Below are positions 26,289 through 35,491 of a stretch of DNA of 64,000 nt, piece after piece. The notes beneath the pieces were generated by a model that saw only the letters and a program-made list of their open reading frames with translations, was not told where the DNA came from and made no database searches. Position 1 is the first letter of the stretch. Every line of letters begins with the position of its first letter. Source of the stretch: Caldicellulosiruptor bescii DSM 6725 (GTDB lineage: Bacteria > Bacillota > Thermoanaerobacteria > Caldicellulosiruptorales > Caldicellulosiruptoraceae); NCBI RefSeq assembly GCF_000022325.1, contig NC_012034.1, forward strand, positions 2,355,501 to 2,419,500, given 5' to 3'. The translations under genes and the position numbers were made by a program.

Positions 26289-27476
26289 TTATTTATAAGC
26301 CTTTCTCATAATTCCTACTGTCTCTTCAAAAGAAAGCTTATATGGATCAACCTCAAAAAGTCCGCCCATTGTTTTTATAGCATTATCAGCAAGCTTTTCA
26401 ATCTCATCCTCTTTAATTCCATAGTCAGACATCTTTAAATTCCCAACTCCACACTCTTCCTGAAGCTTTTTCATTGCCTTGACAAATGCAAACGGTCTTT
26501 CATCTTCTGGAAGTTGTTCTACATCAACACCCATTGCTCTTGCAAGCTGAATGTATTTTTTAGGCACTTTTGATGCAAAGAATGTATGATAAGCTTCAGA
26601 TAGCATTATAAGTCCTGCACCATGTGGCAAATCTGGATAAAATGCAGAGAGGGCATGTTCCATTGAATGCTCTGATGTACAGCTGGAAGTCGACTCAACA
26701 AACCCTGCCAACGTGTTCGCAAGTGCAACATATGTTCTTGCCTCTATATTTGTCCCATCTTTTACACAAATCGGCAAGTACTTTGCTATAAGCTCAACGC
26801 TTTTGAGTGCAAACATGCTACTGACTGGAGTTGCAATCTTTGCAATATACCCTTCAACTGCATGGAAGAAAGCATCAAACCCTTGGTAAGCAGTAAGGTG
26901 CGGAGGTACACTTAGCATAAGCTCTGGGTCTACAACCGACAAAGTTGGGAATGTGTACTGGTTGCCATAACCTATCTTCTCGTTTGTCTCTTCATTTGTT
27001 ATAACAGTCCAAGGGTCAGCCTCTGTTCCAGTTCCAGCTGTTGTGGTTATTGCAACAATTGGAAGTGCACCATTTACAGGTACTTTGCCTTTGCCTGTCC
27101 CGCCTACTATATAGTCCCAGTAATCACCATCGTGTTTTGCCATCAGAGCAATACTTTTTGCAGAGTCAATGCTACTTCCTCCACCAAGACCAATTACAAA
27201 GTCGCAGCCTTCTTCTTTTGCTAATTTTGCCCCTTCCATAACATGTTTCTTGATAGGATTGGGCAAAATCTTATCAAATACAACATACTCAATTCCCTTT
27301 TCTTTTAATATCGCTGTAAGCCTGTCCAGATAACCATACTTTTTCATAGATGTTCCAGCAGATATTACAATCAGAGCTTTCTTTCCGGGCAAATTTTCGT
27401 CTTTGAGTCTGTTCAAACTTCTTGGTCCAAACAAGATCTTTGTGGGTATAAAATAATTGAAAACCAAGTTTTCCAT
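26289..27476 (-). CDS. Iron-dependent alcohol dehydrogenase
   Basis: A 395-aa group III alcohol dehydrogenase. The NAD(P)-binding GLGGGSSIDSAKSIAL and TTAGTGTEADPWTVI are followed by metal ligands in the GFDAFFHAVEGY helix and EHSMEHALSAFYPDLPHGAGL (three histidines plus the Asp of VVDPELML-type spacing). It resembles butanol/1,3-propanediol-type dehydrogenases and probably reduces aldehydes during fermentation. ATG 27476 follows GGAGGG by 8 nt. The divergent HxlR-type redox regulator may control it. The exact substrate is not predictable. Confidence 0.85.
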   Translation of the reverse strand: MENLVFNYFIPTKILFGPRSLNRLKDENLPGKKALIVISAGTSMKKYGYLDRLTAILKEKGIEYVVFDKILPNPIKKHVMEGAKLAKEEGCDFVIGLGGGSSIDSAKSIALMAKHDGDYWDYIVGGTGKGKVPVNGALPIVAITTTAGTGTEADPWTVITNEETNEKIGYGNQYTFPTLSVVDPELMLSVPPHLTAYQGFDAFFHAVEGYIAKIATPVSSMFALKSVELIAKYLPICVKDGTNIEARTYVALANTLAGFVESTSSCTSEHSMEHALSAFYPDLPHGAGLIMLSEAYHTFFASKVPKKYIQLARAMGVDVEQLPEDERPFAFVKAMKKLQEECGVGNLKMSDYGIKEDEIEKLADNAIKTMGGLFEVDPYKLSFEETVGIMRKAYK

Positions 27477-27586
27477 TACGTATTCCCTCCAAATTTTTAA
27501 TCTGTAAATGCCAAAACACAATCTCTTTTAAGTTTAGTATAATATACTTGATGTCATTTACAAAGAGCGCACTTTTTTAATATTAA

Positions 27587-27602
27587 GTATCATAGATGAT
27601 AC
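27587..27602. promoter_or_regulatory. 16-bp perfect palindrome between the ADH and HxlR genes
   Basis: GTATCATAGATGATAC lies between the divergent genes, about 20 bp before the regulator start. It is a candidate operator for the HxlR protein. Confidence 0.55.
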
Positions 27603-27622
27603 CAAAGGAAGGTGTTTTTTCT

Positions 27623-28009
27623 ATGTCCCAAAAGCAGAAGGTCAAAGAAGCAACGTGCGAGATTGAAGTTGCATTTGAAGTAATAGGTGGAAAATGGAAA
27701 CCTTTGATTTTGTGGTATTTGGGAGAATACGGAACACTTAGATTTGCTCAGATTCAGCACCTTATTCCTGACATCACTCACCGCATATTAACCAAGCAGC
27801 TGAGAGAACTTGAAGAGCATGGACTAATTAGAAGAAAGGTGTATCCTGAAGTCCCTGTGAAAGTAGAGTACAGCCTCACTGAAAAAGGAAAAGAAGTCTT
27901 GCCAATTTTGGATTTGATGTGCGACTGGGCTGACAAGTATGATTACTTTGGGTATAAGATAAAGTACAATTTATGCAATGAAGAGCTGTGCAATCTACAA
28001 GAAGAGTAG
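27623..28009 (+). CDS. HxlR-family transcriptional regulator
   Basis: A 128-aa winged-helix protein with the HxlR core: CEIEVAFEVIGGKWKPLILW, RFAQIQHLIPDITHRILTKQLRELEEHGLI and KVEYSLTEKGKEVLPILDLM. One cysteine lies just before the HTH (position ~11) and two near the C-terminus (KYNLCNEELC). Conserved cysteines before the HTH are redox or aldehyde sensors in several HxlR proteins. ATG 27623 follows GGAAGGTG. It is divergent from the alcohol dehydrogenase, so aldehyde or redox control of that gene is a reasonable inference. Confidence 0.85.
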   Translation: MSQKQKVKEATCEIEVAFEVIGGKWKPLILWYLGEYGTLRFAQIQHLIPDITHRILTKQLRELEEHGLIRRKVYPEVPVKVEYSLTEKGKEVLPILDLMCDWADKYDYFGYKIKYNLCNEELCNLQEE

Positions 28010-28064
28010 TTTCTTTAAAATGCAAAAAATCTTAACAAAGAAGATTTGGGGGTAGTTCACAAAA

Positions 28065-28421
28065 ATGTACCTTTTTGTATACGGTTCTCTTCTTTCTCAT
28101 AACAGCCATAATTATCTTTTAAGCAGATGTAAATTTATTGGAAAAGCGGTGTTAGAAGGCTATGGACTCTACAAAGTCAGCTGGTACCCTGCAATTGTAC
28201 CAAAAGAGGACTCAAAAGTAGCAGGAGAGGTATATGAGGTTGATGAGAAAACAATAAAGGAAATAGACAATTTTGAAGATGAAGGTGTGCTTTACAGACG
28301 GCAAGAGGTAGATGTCATTCTAAATGATGCTGAAGTTCTGAGGACGTGGACATATGTGTATTTACTTGATGTTGATGAAAAAAATTACATTCCTTTTGAA
28401 AAACAGCCGTGGAGAGAATAG
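28065..28421 (+). CDS. Gamma-glutamylcyclotransferase-like (AIG2/GGCT-fold) protein
   Basis: A 118-aa protein with the family N-terminal motif LFVYGSLLSHNSHNYLLSR (YGSL glycine loop), GYGLYKVSWYPAIVP and GEVYEVDEKTIKEIDNFEDE, the last holding the usual acidic residue. Members cleave gamma-glutamyl amines or amides, often as repair or housekeeping enzymes; the substrate here is unknown. GGGGG precedes the ATG. It follows the HxlR gene by 55 bp on the same strand. Confidence 0.8.
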   Translation: MYLFVYGSLLSHNSHNYLLSRCKFIGKAVLEGYGLYKVSWYPAIVPKEDSKVAGEVYEVDEKTIKEIDNFEDEGVLYRRQEVDVILNDAEVLRTWTYVYLLDVDEKNYIPFEKQPWRE

Positions 28422-28440
28422 GTAAATACCTTATTCTCTC
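28413..28440. terminator. Bidirectional terminator
   Basis: GGAGAGAATA and TATTCTCTCC-type arms flank a short loop, followed by TTTTTATT, between convergent genes. The arms overlap the 3' end of both coding regions. Confidence 0.7.
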
Positions 28441-28943
28441 CTTTTTATTCTCACTGGTATTTTCTTTTTAACATACTCACTTTCAGCTCTTTCAGAAATA
28501 ATGCTGATATTGCCATCCATCTCAAAAACAGCAAGCTCAACATCGTCAAGTGAAGCAACACCGTGCTCTCTAACTGCCTCAAGCAGCTCATCTTTTGTAA
28601 TCTTTGCTTTAGCTAAATTTTTTTCATTGATTTTTCCTTTATACACCAATAATAGAGGCTCTCCCTCAATCAAACGTTCTATCTTGGGAAACCTGTACAC
28701 AATGAGCTTTATAATATAGTTTACAACAAACAATGATGTTGCAGCAACAAGCCCGCCTGCCAGACTCGAATCTGCTCCCACCATGGCATTTTGCACAGAA
28801 TTGCTAAGAAGCAGGACAAAAACTAAATCGCTAATTGAGAGCTGCGAAACATCTTTTTTGCCAAACAGCCTGATGGCAAAGATAATAAACAGGTATATTG
28901 AAATTGAACTAAAAGCTATATAGAGATATCTTAACATTTTCAT
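28431..28943 (-). CDS. DUF421 (YetF-like) membrane protein
   Basis: A 170-aa protein with three N-terminal membrane segments (YIAFSSISIYLFIIFAIRLF, ISDLVFVLLLSNSVQNAM, LVAATSLFVVNYIIKLIVYR) and a soluble C-terminal domain carrying EPLLLVYKGKINEKNL and LLEAVREHGVASLDDVELAVFE, hallmarks of the family. YetF-type proteins are of unclear function; some are spore-associated. ATG 28943 follows GAGGAG; the TTG 6 codons earlier overlaps it. Confidence 0.85.
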   Translation of the reverse strand: MKMLRYLYIAFSSISIYLFIIFAIRLFGKKDVSQLSISDLVFVLLLSNSVQNAMVGADSSLAGGLVAATSLFVVNYIIKLIVYRFPKIERLIEGEPLLLVYKGKINEKNLAKAKITKDELLEAVREHGVASLDDVELAVFEMDGNISIISERAESEYVKKKIPVRIKRRE

Positions 28944-29072
28944 TTGACTCCTCTTCCCCAAGTTTTAAATGGTGATCTTCTCATCTTGTCTGACTTTGAA
29001 ATATTCTTTTTCTTCTAATTTATCAAATCGCCCTTCAAGCTACAATACTTTCAAAAAGTTTCTACAAAAAGC

Positions 29073-29101
29073 TTTACACTTTGCAAAAAATCATTTATAA
29101 T
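29073..29101 (+). promoter_or_regulatory. Promoter of the YtrA-type ABC operon
   Basis: TTTACA (29073-29078), a 17-bp spacer and TATAAT (29096-29101), a strong match just upstream of the operator. Confidence 0.75.
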
Positions 29102-29105
29102 ATAA

Positions 29106-29137
29106 CTGTATTAATACTCATGGTACAGTTAATACAG
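29106..29137. promoter_or_regulatory. Inverted-repeat operator, probably for the GntR/YtrA regulator
   Basis: Perfect 9-bp arms CTGTATTAA (29106-29114) and TTAATACAG (29129-29137), 14 bp apart, cover the start of transcription just before the regulator gene. Autoregulation is inferred. Confidence 0.65.
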
Positions 29138-29153
29138 AAAAGTGGTGAAGTGA

Positions 29154-29540
29154 ATGTTCGAGATTGACTGGAAAAGTAGAGTGCCTATCTACAAACAGCT
29201 TGTAGAGAGGATAAAAGAGCTAATCTTAAAGGAGGTTTTGAAAGAAAATGAACAGTTACCATCGGTGAGGTCTCTTTCAAAAGAGCTCACAATCAATCCA
29301 AATACAATCCAAAAAGCATATCAAGAGCTTGAAAGAGAAGGTTATATTTACTCAATCCCTGGTAAAGGAAACTTTGTTGCCCCTGTAAAATCAAAGATAA
29401 AAGCCGAAAAGGAAGAAAAGATAAAATCTCAGTTCAAAAAAATTGTTTTTGAGGCATTTTTCATTGGAATTTCGAAGGATGAACTTATCAAACTTATTGA
29501 GGAAATTGAAAAAGAGCTAAAAGGAGGCGATAACTCTTGA
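29154..29540 (+). CDS. GntR-family (YtrA subfamily) regulator
   Basis: A 128-aa protein: a winged-helix domain (PIYKQLVERIKELILKEVL, LPSVRSLSKELTINPNTIQK, GYIYSIPGKGNFVA) and a short C-terminal dimerising helix pair. The small size is typical of YtrA repressors of ABC transporter operons that respond to cell-wall antibiotics. It overlaps the next gene by 4 bp and lies behind an inverted-repeat operator. Confidence 0.88.
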   Translation: MFEIDWKSRVPIYKQLVERIKELILKEVLKENEQLPSVRSLSKELTINPNTIQKAYQELEREGYIYSIPGKGNFVAPVKSKIKAEKEEKIKSQFKKIVFEAFFIGISKDELIKLIEEIEKELKGGDNS

Positions 29541-30436
29541 TAAATGTAGAAAATGTTTATAAAAGATTTGACGAGGTTGAGGCATTAAAGGGAGTAACTC
29601 TGAAAATTCAAAGAGGTTCTATCTTTGGGATTGCCGGGAGAAACGGTGCTGGCAAAACTACCTTGTTAAAAATTCTGACAGGGGTGTACAAACAGGACAG
29701 TGGCACAGTTTCTATTGAGAGCAAATCTGTGTTTGAAAATCCGCAGGTAAAGTCAAAAATATTTTTTGTACCAGACAATCCATACTTTTTTGGAAGCTTT
29801 TCAATTTATGATATGGCAAATTTTTATAAAGGAATTTATAATAGCTGGGACAGCCGCCACTTTGAAAATCTTTTGAAGATTTTTAATCTTCCATTGAGAA
29901 AAAGAATCTCAAAATTCTCAAAGGGTATGCAAAAACAATGCGCAATTCTCTTTGCTCTCTCTTCACGTCCAGAGCTGCTTGTGCTGGATGAACCTTTTGA
30001 TGGTCTTGACCCTGTTATAAGGCAGAGTGTAAAAAAGCTGCTAATAGAAGATGTTGCCGATAGAAGCACAACAGTAATAATATCATCCCACAATTTAAGA
30101 GAACTTGAAGATTTCTGCGACACTATTGCAATTCTTCATGAAGGAAAAGTGTTGCTTTGCAGCAATATAGAGGAGTTGAAATTGGATACTTGCAAAATTC
30201 AAGCTGTGTTCAAAAAGAATTTTCTACCTGAAAGTTTGAGTAGATTCAAGGTAATCTCTTACTCTAAAAAAAGTAATATTGAGGTAATCATTATAAAGGG
30301 CAACAGAGAAGAAATCTTAGATACATTAAAAGAGTTTGAACCGATGGTACTTGATATACTGCCCCTTTCGCTTGAGGAGATATTTATCTACGAAATGGGA
30401 GGGTTGAAAGATGAGCTTGTCCAAATCTTGGATTAA
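29537..30436 (+). CDS. ABC transporter ATP-binding protein
   Basis: A 299-aa ATPase with Walker A GRNGAGKTTLL, signature FSKGMQKQCAIL, Walker B LLVLDEPFDGLDP and switch His in IISSHNLREL. The C-terminal ~90 residues are an accessory domain. The start is TTG, with GGAGG upstream and the regulator stop overlapping; there is no nearby ATG. It pairs with the permease that overlaps it by 26 bp. Similar GntR-ATPase-permease sets respond to peptide antibiotics; the substrate here is unknown. Confidence 0.9.
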   Translation: MINVENVYKRFDEVEALKGVTLKIQRGSIFGIAGRNGAGKTTLLKILTGVYKQDSGTVSIESKSVFENPQVKSKIFFVPDNPYFFGSFSIYDMANFYKGIYNSWDSRHFENLLKIFNLPLRKRISKFSKGMQKQCAILFALSSRPELLVLDEPFDGLDPVIRQSVKKLLIEDVADRSTTVIISSHNLRELEDFCDTIAILHEGKVLLCSNIEELKLDTCKIQAVFKKNFLPESLSRFKVISYSKKSNIEVIIIKGNREEILDTLKEFEPMVLDILPLSLEEIFIYEMGGLKDELVQILD

Positions 30437-32420
30437 TAAAAGATTCTTTTTTGTGACTCTTAAAAGGTTTTGGTTCGTAGGAGTAATATATTTTTTGGCT
30501 TTGTCAGTAATTCCATTTTCTATTATTCTATTCGATTTGCCTTCAATTTCAAAATATCCCGACAGTTATATAGTTTCTAAGTCTATTGTGACAAAAACTC
30601 AAGGATACTGTATTTTTGTAAGTTTACTTATCTGTTTTGCTCTCAGTGCACTTGTATTTAACTATCTTCATTCAAAAGATGCCGCAGACCAGCTTCATAG
30701 TCTTCCTCCAAAGCGAATAGCACTTTATATCTCCAACACTTTAGCTTCTTTTTTATTGCTTTTACTTCCCATTATACTCAACACAGTAATTTTATTAATA
30801 TTGAAATTAAATCTGGCAGATAAATTTGAAATACAGTTAAAAGAGATATTCTTCTGGGGCTTAAATATAACTGCCGTCTCAAGTTTATTTTTTTCAATTG
30901 CAACGTGCTGCGCAATTATCACAGGCACACCTTTTGTCCAAATTTTCTTGAGCTTTGTTGTACTTATGCTGCCATCATTTTTATACTATACTTTCATTTC
31001 AAATCTCAAAAACTGGTTATATGGCTATTATCCCTCACCAAGCAGCGCTGTTGTTGAAAGAATAAATCCTCTTTTAAGAATGTTTACACCTGTACCACCT
31101 TCTTCTCCACTAAAGCCTATGGAATATACCGGCTTCTTTAGTATTGCCTTTTTTTTGATTGTCCTCGGTAGCATATTATATAATTTTCGCAAAATTGAAA
31201 GTGCTGGGCAATCCATAGTATTTGAGTTTTTCAAACACATCTTCAGATATGGAGCTGCTCTGTGTGGTGCACTTTTGGTAGGACTTTATTTTCCTTACAT
31301 TGAACAAGGAAAATCTTACAGCTTGGCAATATCAGGATATTTGATTGTTTCTTTCGTATGCTTTTTAATTGCTGAAATGATTCTGAACAAAAAAATCAAT
31401 GTTTTCAATAAATCTCTTTTGAGATATGGCTATTTTGTAATATTTTTGTTCTTTGTAATAGGGATTATAAAACTGGACCTGTTCGGATTTGAAAAGTATG
31501 TCCCGCAGGAAAGGGAAATAAAAAGTGTTGTGTTTAAAGACTACTTTTTTATAGGAAATTATTCTGAAGATATAAGTACTTTTGAAAATCCCGAAATAGT
31601 AAAAATGGTTGTAAACCTTCACAGGCAGATTATTAAACAAAAACAGGAAATTACAAAGGAAAAAGATTCAAATTCTCCATACAAAACTACTCTTTATATA
31701 AGCTATAACTTGAAAAATGGGAAAAAGATACAAAGAATATATGATGTTGATATTCAAAAGCTTTCTCATTATTTAAAACCTCTTTATGAAAATCGTACTT
31801 TCAAATATAACCTTTACGGTATTTTTAAGATATTTCCTACAAATGTTAAATCGGTATCATTGAGTAAATACGGTAACTATTCTTCAACATCAGATACTTC
31901 TTCAAAACCTACTATTAAATCCTCTGATATACCTGAACTATTAGAGGTTCTAAAAGAAGAGATATACAATAGGAAATTTGAAGATATTATAAACAATACA
32001 AAAGACCCATGGGGTGACATTGTAATTGACTTGAAAACACCTATTTACCATGGCAAAACTCCATTTTCGTACATTCCAATATTATTTGAAAAAAACTTTA
32101 CAAAGTTAGAAAAATGGTTGACTAAAAAAGGATACATTAGATTTGCCCGCATCATGCCAGATGAGATAAGTTATGCTATCATAGGAAAATCAAACAATCC
32201 AGATAAACTGAAAAATACACTAATGGGTAACATAAATCTGGAGAAAATCAAAGGTGGGAAAAAGATAATAGACAAAGTCTTGATAGACAAATATCTGCGC
32301 ATGTGTGAAAATCCATATCATTTTGGTAGTTATATGACTTCAAAAAAGGAGATATATTACATTATCTTTTTTGGAAAATCTCCGAGAATCCTCCACGTAG
32401 GGATTTTGAAAGATTTATAA
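30411..32420 (+). CDS. ABC-2 type permease with large C-terminal domain
   Basis: A 669-aa membrane protein with an N-terminal half of about ten hydrophobic segments (GVIYFLALSVIPFSIILFDL through YGYFVIFLFFVIGIIKL, up to residue ~360). A ~300-aa soluble C-terminal part follows (KSVVFKDYFFIGNYSEDIST to the end), probably outside the membrane, and resembles the C-terminal domains of YtrC-like permeases. The N-terminal QLHSLPPKR motif is frequent in this family. It likely exports or flips a cell-envelope-active compound with the adjacent ATPase. Confidence 0.8.
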   Translation: MSLSKSWINKRFFFVTLKRFWFVGVIYFLALSVIPFSIILFDLPSISKYPDSYIVSKSIVTKTQGYCIFVSLLICFALSALVFNYLHSKDAADQLHSLPPKRIALYISNTLASFLLLLLPIILNTVILLILKLNLADKFEIQLKEIFFWGLNITAVSSLFFSIATCCAIITGTPFVQIFLSFVVLMLPSFLYYTFISNLKNWLYGYYPSPSSAVVERINPLLRMFTPVPPSSPLKPMEYTGFFSIAFFLIVLGSILYNFRKIESAGQSIVFEFFKHIFRYGAALCGALLVGLYFPYIEQGKSYSLAISGYLIVSFVCFLIAEMILNKKINVFNKSLLRYGYFVIFLFFVIGIIKLDLFGFEKYVPQEREIKSVVFKDYFFIGNYSEDISTFENPEIVKMVVNLHRQIIKQKQEITKEKDSNSPYKTTLYISYNLKNGKKIQRIYDVDIQKLSHYLKPLYENRTFKYNLYGIFKIFPTNVKSVSLSKYGNYSSTSDTSSKPTIKSSDIPELLEVLKEEIYNRKFEDIINNTKDPWGDIVIDLKTPIYHGKTPFSYIPILFEKNFTKLEKWLTKKGYIRFARIMPDEISYAIIGKSNNPDKLKNTLMGNINLEKIKGGKKIIDKVLIDKYLRMCENPYHFGSYMTSKKEIYYIIFFGKSPRILHVGILKDL

Positions 32421-32427
32421 AAAAAGA

Positions 32428-32545
32428 GGCTGTCTAAAAACAAAATTTTAAAATTCTTATTTCGCAATATATAGGTAAAACTAAATAAATCAAAAACTAT
32501 ATATTTTAAGAAAGGGGCTATCCAATTATCTTTTTGGACAGCCCC
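32428..32545. repeat. Short element with inverted ends, containing a terminator
   Basis: GGCTGTCTAAAAA (32428-32440) and TTTTTGGACAGCC (32531-32543) are inverted over 12 of 13 bp. Inside, GGGGCTATCCAA and TTGGACAGCCCC (up to 32545) form a hairpin followed by T-rich DNA that can terminate the ABC operon. The outer repeat suggests a tiny MITE-like remnant. Confidence 0.5.
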
Positions 32546-32591
32546 GTTTATTTTCTTTATTTTATTGTAACTCCCTTAAAACTTGATAAAA

Positions 32592-32860
32592 TCAGTGTAA
32601 ATCTTTATTTTCTAAATTTTCAAAGCTTTTTGTAAACAAATCTTTACCATACTTTTTCTTTCGCTTTTCTGCCACCTTATAGCAATATTCATCCTCTCTT
32701 GGCAACACTACAACAATATTCATTACTTTCTTTGATGGAATAAGTGAGAAAGTGGATTTTTGCTAACTTTCCATATACCAGCCAAGACTATTTTCTGAGT
32801 TTGTTTATCAAGTTTAAAAAGTTCTTTTTTAGCTTCTGGCAAAAAAGTTACTTGCCACAT
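32592..32860 (-). pseudogene. RelE/ParE-type toxin with internal deletion
   Basis: Starts 1 nt after the antitoxin stop. The first 38 codons read like an intact RelE-like toxin (MWQVTFLPEAKKELFKLDKQ and onward to WKVSKNPLS), then the frame breaks and ends. The proper C-terminal piece resumes in another frame (MNIVVVLPREDEYCYKVAEK). Roughly 40 central residues, which carry the strands and basic catalytic residues of the fold, are missing. The toxin should be inactive. Confidence 0.75.
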
Positions 32861-32861
32861 T

Positions 32862-33227
32862 TTATTCTATCTCCACCGATTCTGCTAACTTATCAATTTC
32901 TTCAAGTGTAAAGCCAGCTTCTTCAACCACTTGTTCGAAAGTAGAACAATCTTCTTGTTTTAAATTTTCAGTTCTTTTGAGGGCCAGAAGCAGGAGCTTA
33001 TAGTCCTCATGTGCCTGTATAAGTTGGTCATATAAATCAATAGGTATTATAACTGCCTGTGGCTTGTTGTTTTTGATAACGAGAAAATTCTTTTTCTTTT
33101 TAGCAACTTCATCAATAATTTTTGAAGCTCTGCCTCTCGAAAGTTCACTTATCGAAATCATATGCGAAACCAATTCTTTCAAGTTGTAGAATTTCATTTG
33201 TTGAGTACTTAATTTGACTTCCGACAT
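32862..33227 (-). CDS. Phd/YefM-type antitoxin
   Basis: A 121-aa protein with the Phd/YefM dimer-DNA-binding core (KFYNLKELVSHMISISELSR; KKKKNFLVIKNNKPQAVIIP) and a C-terminal toxin-binding helix (VVEEAGFTLEEIDKLAESVE). GGTGGT lies 7 nt before the ATG at 33227, so the 29 in-frame codons upstream are not used. Its partner toxin is broken, so it may persist as a regulator or as an antidote to related toxins. Confidence 0.8.
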   Translation of the reverse strand: MSEVKLSTQQMKFYNLKELVSHMISISELSRGRASKIIDEVAKKKKNFLVIKNNKPQAVIIPIDLYDQLIQAHEDYKLLLLALKRTENLKQEDCSTFEQVVEEAGFTLEEIDKLAESVEIE

Positions 33228-33340
33228 TTTCATACCACCATTCATCGCTCTTCTATTTGAAATTATACATGAAGGACACAAGAATTTCAATAAAAAGTTA
33301 ATGAAAATTTTCATGATTTTTTAAGATAATACTTTAAAAA

Positions 33341-33384
33341 AATAGGCCGCCAGAGCTAAGATATTTGATATACTGGCAGCCTTT
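33341..33384. terminator. Terminator after cysS
   Basis: GGCCGCCAG and CTGGCAGCC pair around an AT-rich loop, with TTTTTTT on the plus side and ATTTTTTTA on the minus side, so it can work in both directions. Confidence 0.75.
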
Positions 33385-33391
33385 TTTTGTT

Positions 33392-34789
33392 TTATTTTAT
33401 CCTCTCAATCTTTGTCCCCTGAGGGGTGTCAAGAACGATATAGCCCAAGCTTTTGAGCTCATCTCTTATTCTATCTGCCTCGGCAAAGTTTTTCGCCTTT
33501 CGTGCCTGATTTCTTTTTTCAACCAGTTCCAGAATTTGTTGTGGAATAGCCTCTTCTTTTGCGCTATATTGCTCCAAGATTCCCAGTATACTGCAAAGCT
33601 CTTTCAATGTATCTTTTGCAAAAGTTAAAGTTTCTTTTGAGCAAGAATTAGCATATGTGTTAATTTCTCTTACCATTTCGAACAAATACCCTGTTGCCTC
33701 GGCAGTATTCAAGTCATCTTCCATTGCATCTATAAACTTTGCTTTTAGCTCTTCAATCGCAGCTTTTAGCTTATCATCATTTTCAGATGAAGAGGCTGCA
33801 TTTTGAATCAAAAACTCAAGATTTTCATAGCAGGTATAAATTCTTTTGAGTGCCACCTCTGCCTGTTCAATAAGGTCTATACTGAAGTTAAGAGGTTTTC
33901 TGTAATGAGCCTGGAGCATAAAAAGCCTCAGTGCCTCAGGGTGATATTTTTCAATGATTTCACGCACAGTAAAGAAATTCCCAAGCGACTTTGACATCTT
34001 TTCATTGTTTATATTCACATACCCATTGTGAAGCCAAAAACGTGCAAAAGGTTTTCCTGTTGCAGCCTCGCTCTGTGCAATCTCATTTTCATGATGAGGA
34101 AAGATCAAATCCTGCCCGCCTGCGTGAATGTCTATAGTCTGCCCAAGGTATTTCATTGCCATAACAGAGCACTCTATATGCCAGCCGGGCCTGCCCTCAC
34201 CCCAAGGTGAACTCCATGCAGGCTCGCCTTCTTTTTTAGCCTTCCACAGAGCAAAATCAAGCGGGTCTTCTTTCTTTTCGTTCGGGTCAACGCGCGCGCC
34301 AGCCATCAGCTCTTCAATGTTCTTGTGAGAAAGCTTTCCATACTCAGCAAATTTTCTTGTTCTAAAATACACATCACCATCAACAACATATGCATAACCT
34401 TTGTCAATCAGCCTTTGTATCAGGGCTATCATATCTTCAATTTCTTCTGTTGCCCTTGGATTTTTGGTTGCTCGCTTGACATTTAGCCTGTCTGCGTCTT
34501 TGTAATACTCTTGTATGAATCTTTCAGCAAGTTCAAAGACGGTTATGCCCTCTTTGTTTGCTCTGTTTATCATCTTGTCTTCTACATCTGTAAAGTTTTG
34601 AATGTAGATAACCTCATATCCTTTGTATTCAAAATACCGCCTCAAAGTATCAAACACAATCAAAGGCCTTGCATTGCCGATGTGGATAAAATCATAAACA
34701 GTTGGACCGCATACGTACATCTTTACTTTGCCTTCTTCTAAGGGTTCAAACTCCTCTTTTGTCATTGTCAGAGTGTTGTAAAGCTTCAT
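33392..34789 (-). CDS. cysS: Cysteinyl-tRNA synthetase
   Basis: A 465-aa class I aminoacyl-tRNA synthetase charging tRNA-Cys. Visible are [16 protein letters not shown] (zinc cysteine and HIGH-type motif), [29 protein letters not shown] (zinc ligands), [12 protein letters not shown] and the C-terminal [19 protein letters not shown]. Length and motifs are standard. It overlaps the end of cysE by 44 bp, completing the classic gltX-cysE-cysS order of Firmicutes. Confidence 0.97.
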
Positions 34790-35450
34790 ACTCTTTTAAT
34801 CTCCTTTCGTACTCGGCAAGTTTTTTCTCCAAAGCCTCTATCTTGGCCTCAAGCCTGCAAATCTGCATTGCAAGCGGGTCGGGAAATCTAATCTGGTCAA
34901 GCTGTTCTTCAACAGTTGGCTTTTCCTTTTTCTCTTTTCTTACAACTCTTCCTGGTACCCCAACTACTGTTGAGTTGTCTTCAACCTCACGAAGAACAAC
35001 TGCATTTGCACCGATTTTGGTATTGTCTCCTACTTTGAATGGTCCTAAAACCTTTGCACCAGCACCAATTAAGACGTTGTTTCCAATTGTTGGATGACGC
35101 TTACCTTTTTCTTTTCCTGTTCCACCTAATGTAACGCCTTGATAAATCAGCACATCATCGCCAATCTCAGCTGTCTCACCAATTACAACACCCATGCCAT
35201 GGTCTATAAATACCCTTCGACCAATCTTGGCACCGGGATGTATCTCAATACCAGTTTTGTGCCTTGCACGCTGGGAAATCCACCTTGCAATGAAGTACAT
35301 TCTGCGGTTGTAAAACCAGTGAGCTATTCTGTGGTATATAATAGCCCACAGGCTTGGATATAAAAGAGTTTCCAGCCTGCTCTTGCAAGCCGGGTCCTTT
35401 TCCATGATAACATCCATCTCTTCTTTAATCATCTTGAAAAATCTAAACAT
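34746..35450 (-). CDS. cysE: Serine O-acetyltransferase
   Basis: A 234-aa left-handed beta-helix acetyltransferase making O-acetylserine for cysteine synthesis. Motifs are [19 protein letters not shown] (N-terminal helices), [20 protein letters not shown], the active-site His of [36 protein letters not shown] and GAGAKVLG. A charged coiled-coil tail ([20 protein letters not shown]) extends beyond the usual end. It is translationally coupled to cysS, tying cysteine supply to its tRNA charging. Confidence 0.95.
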
Positions 35451-35491
35451 ACTCTCAAAAACTCCTTTACAAACCTATAAAAATTCTTAAT

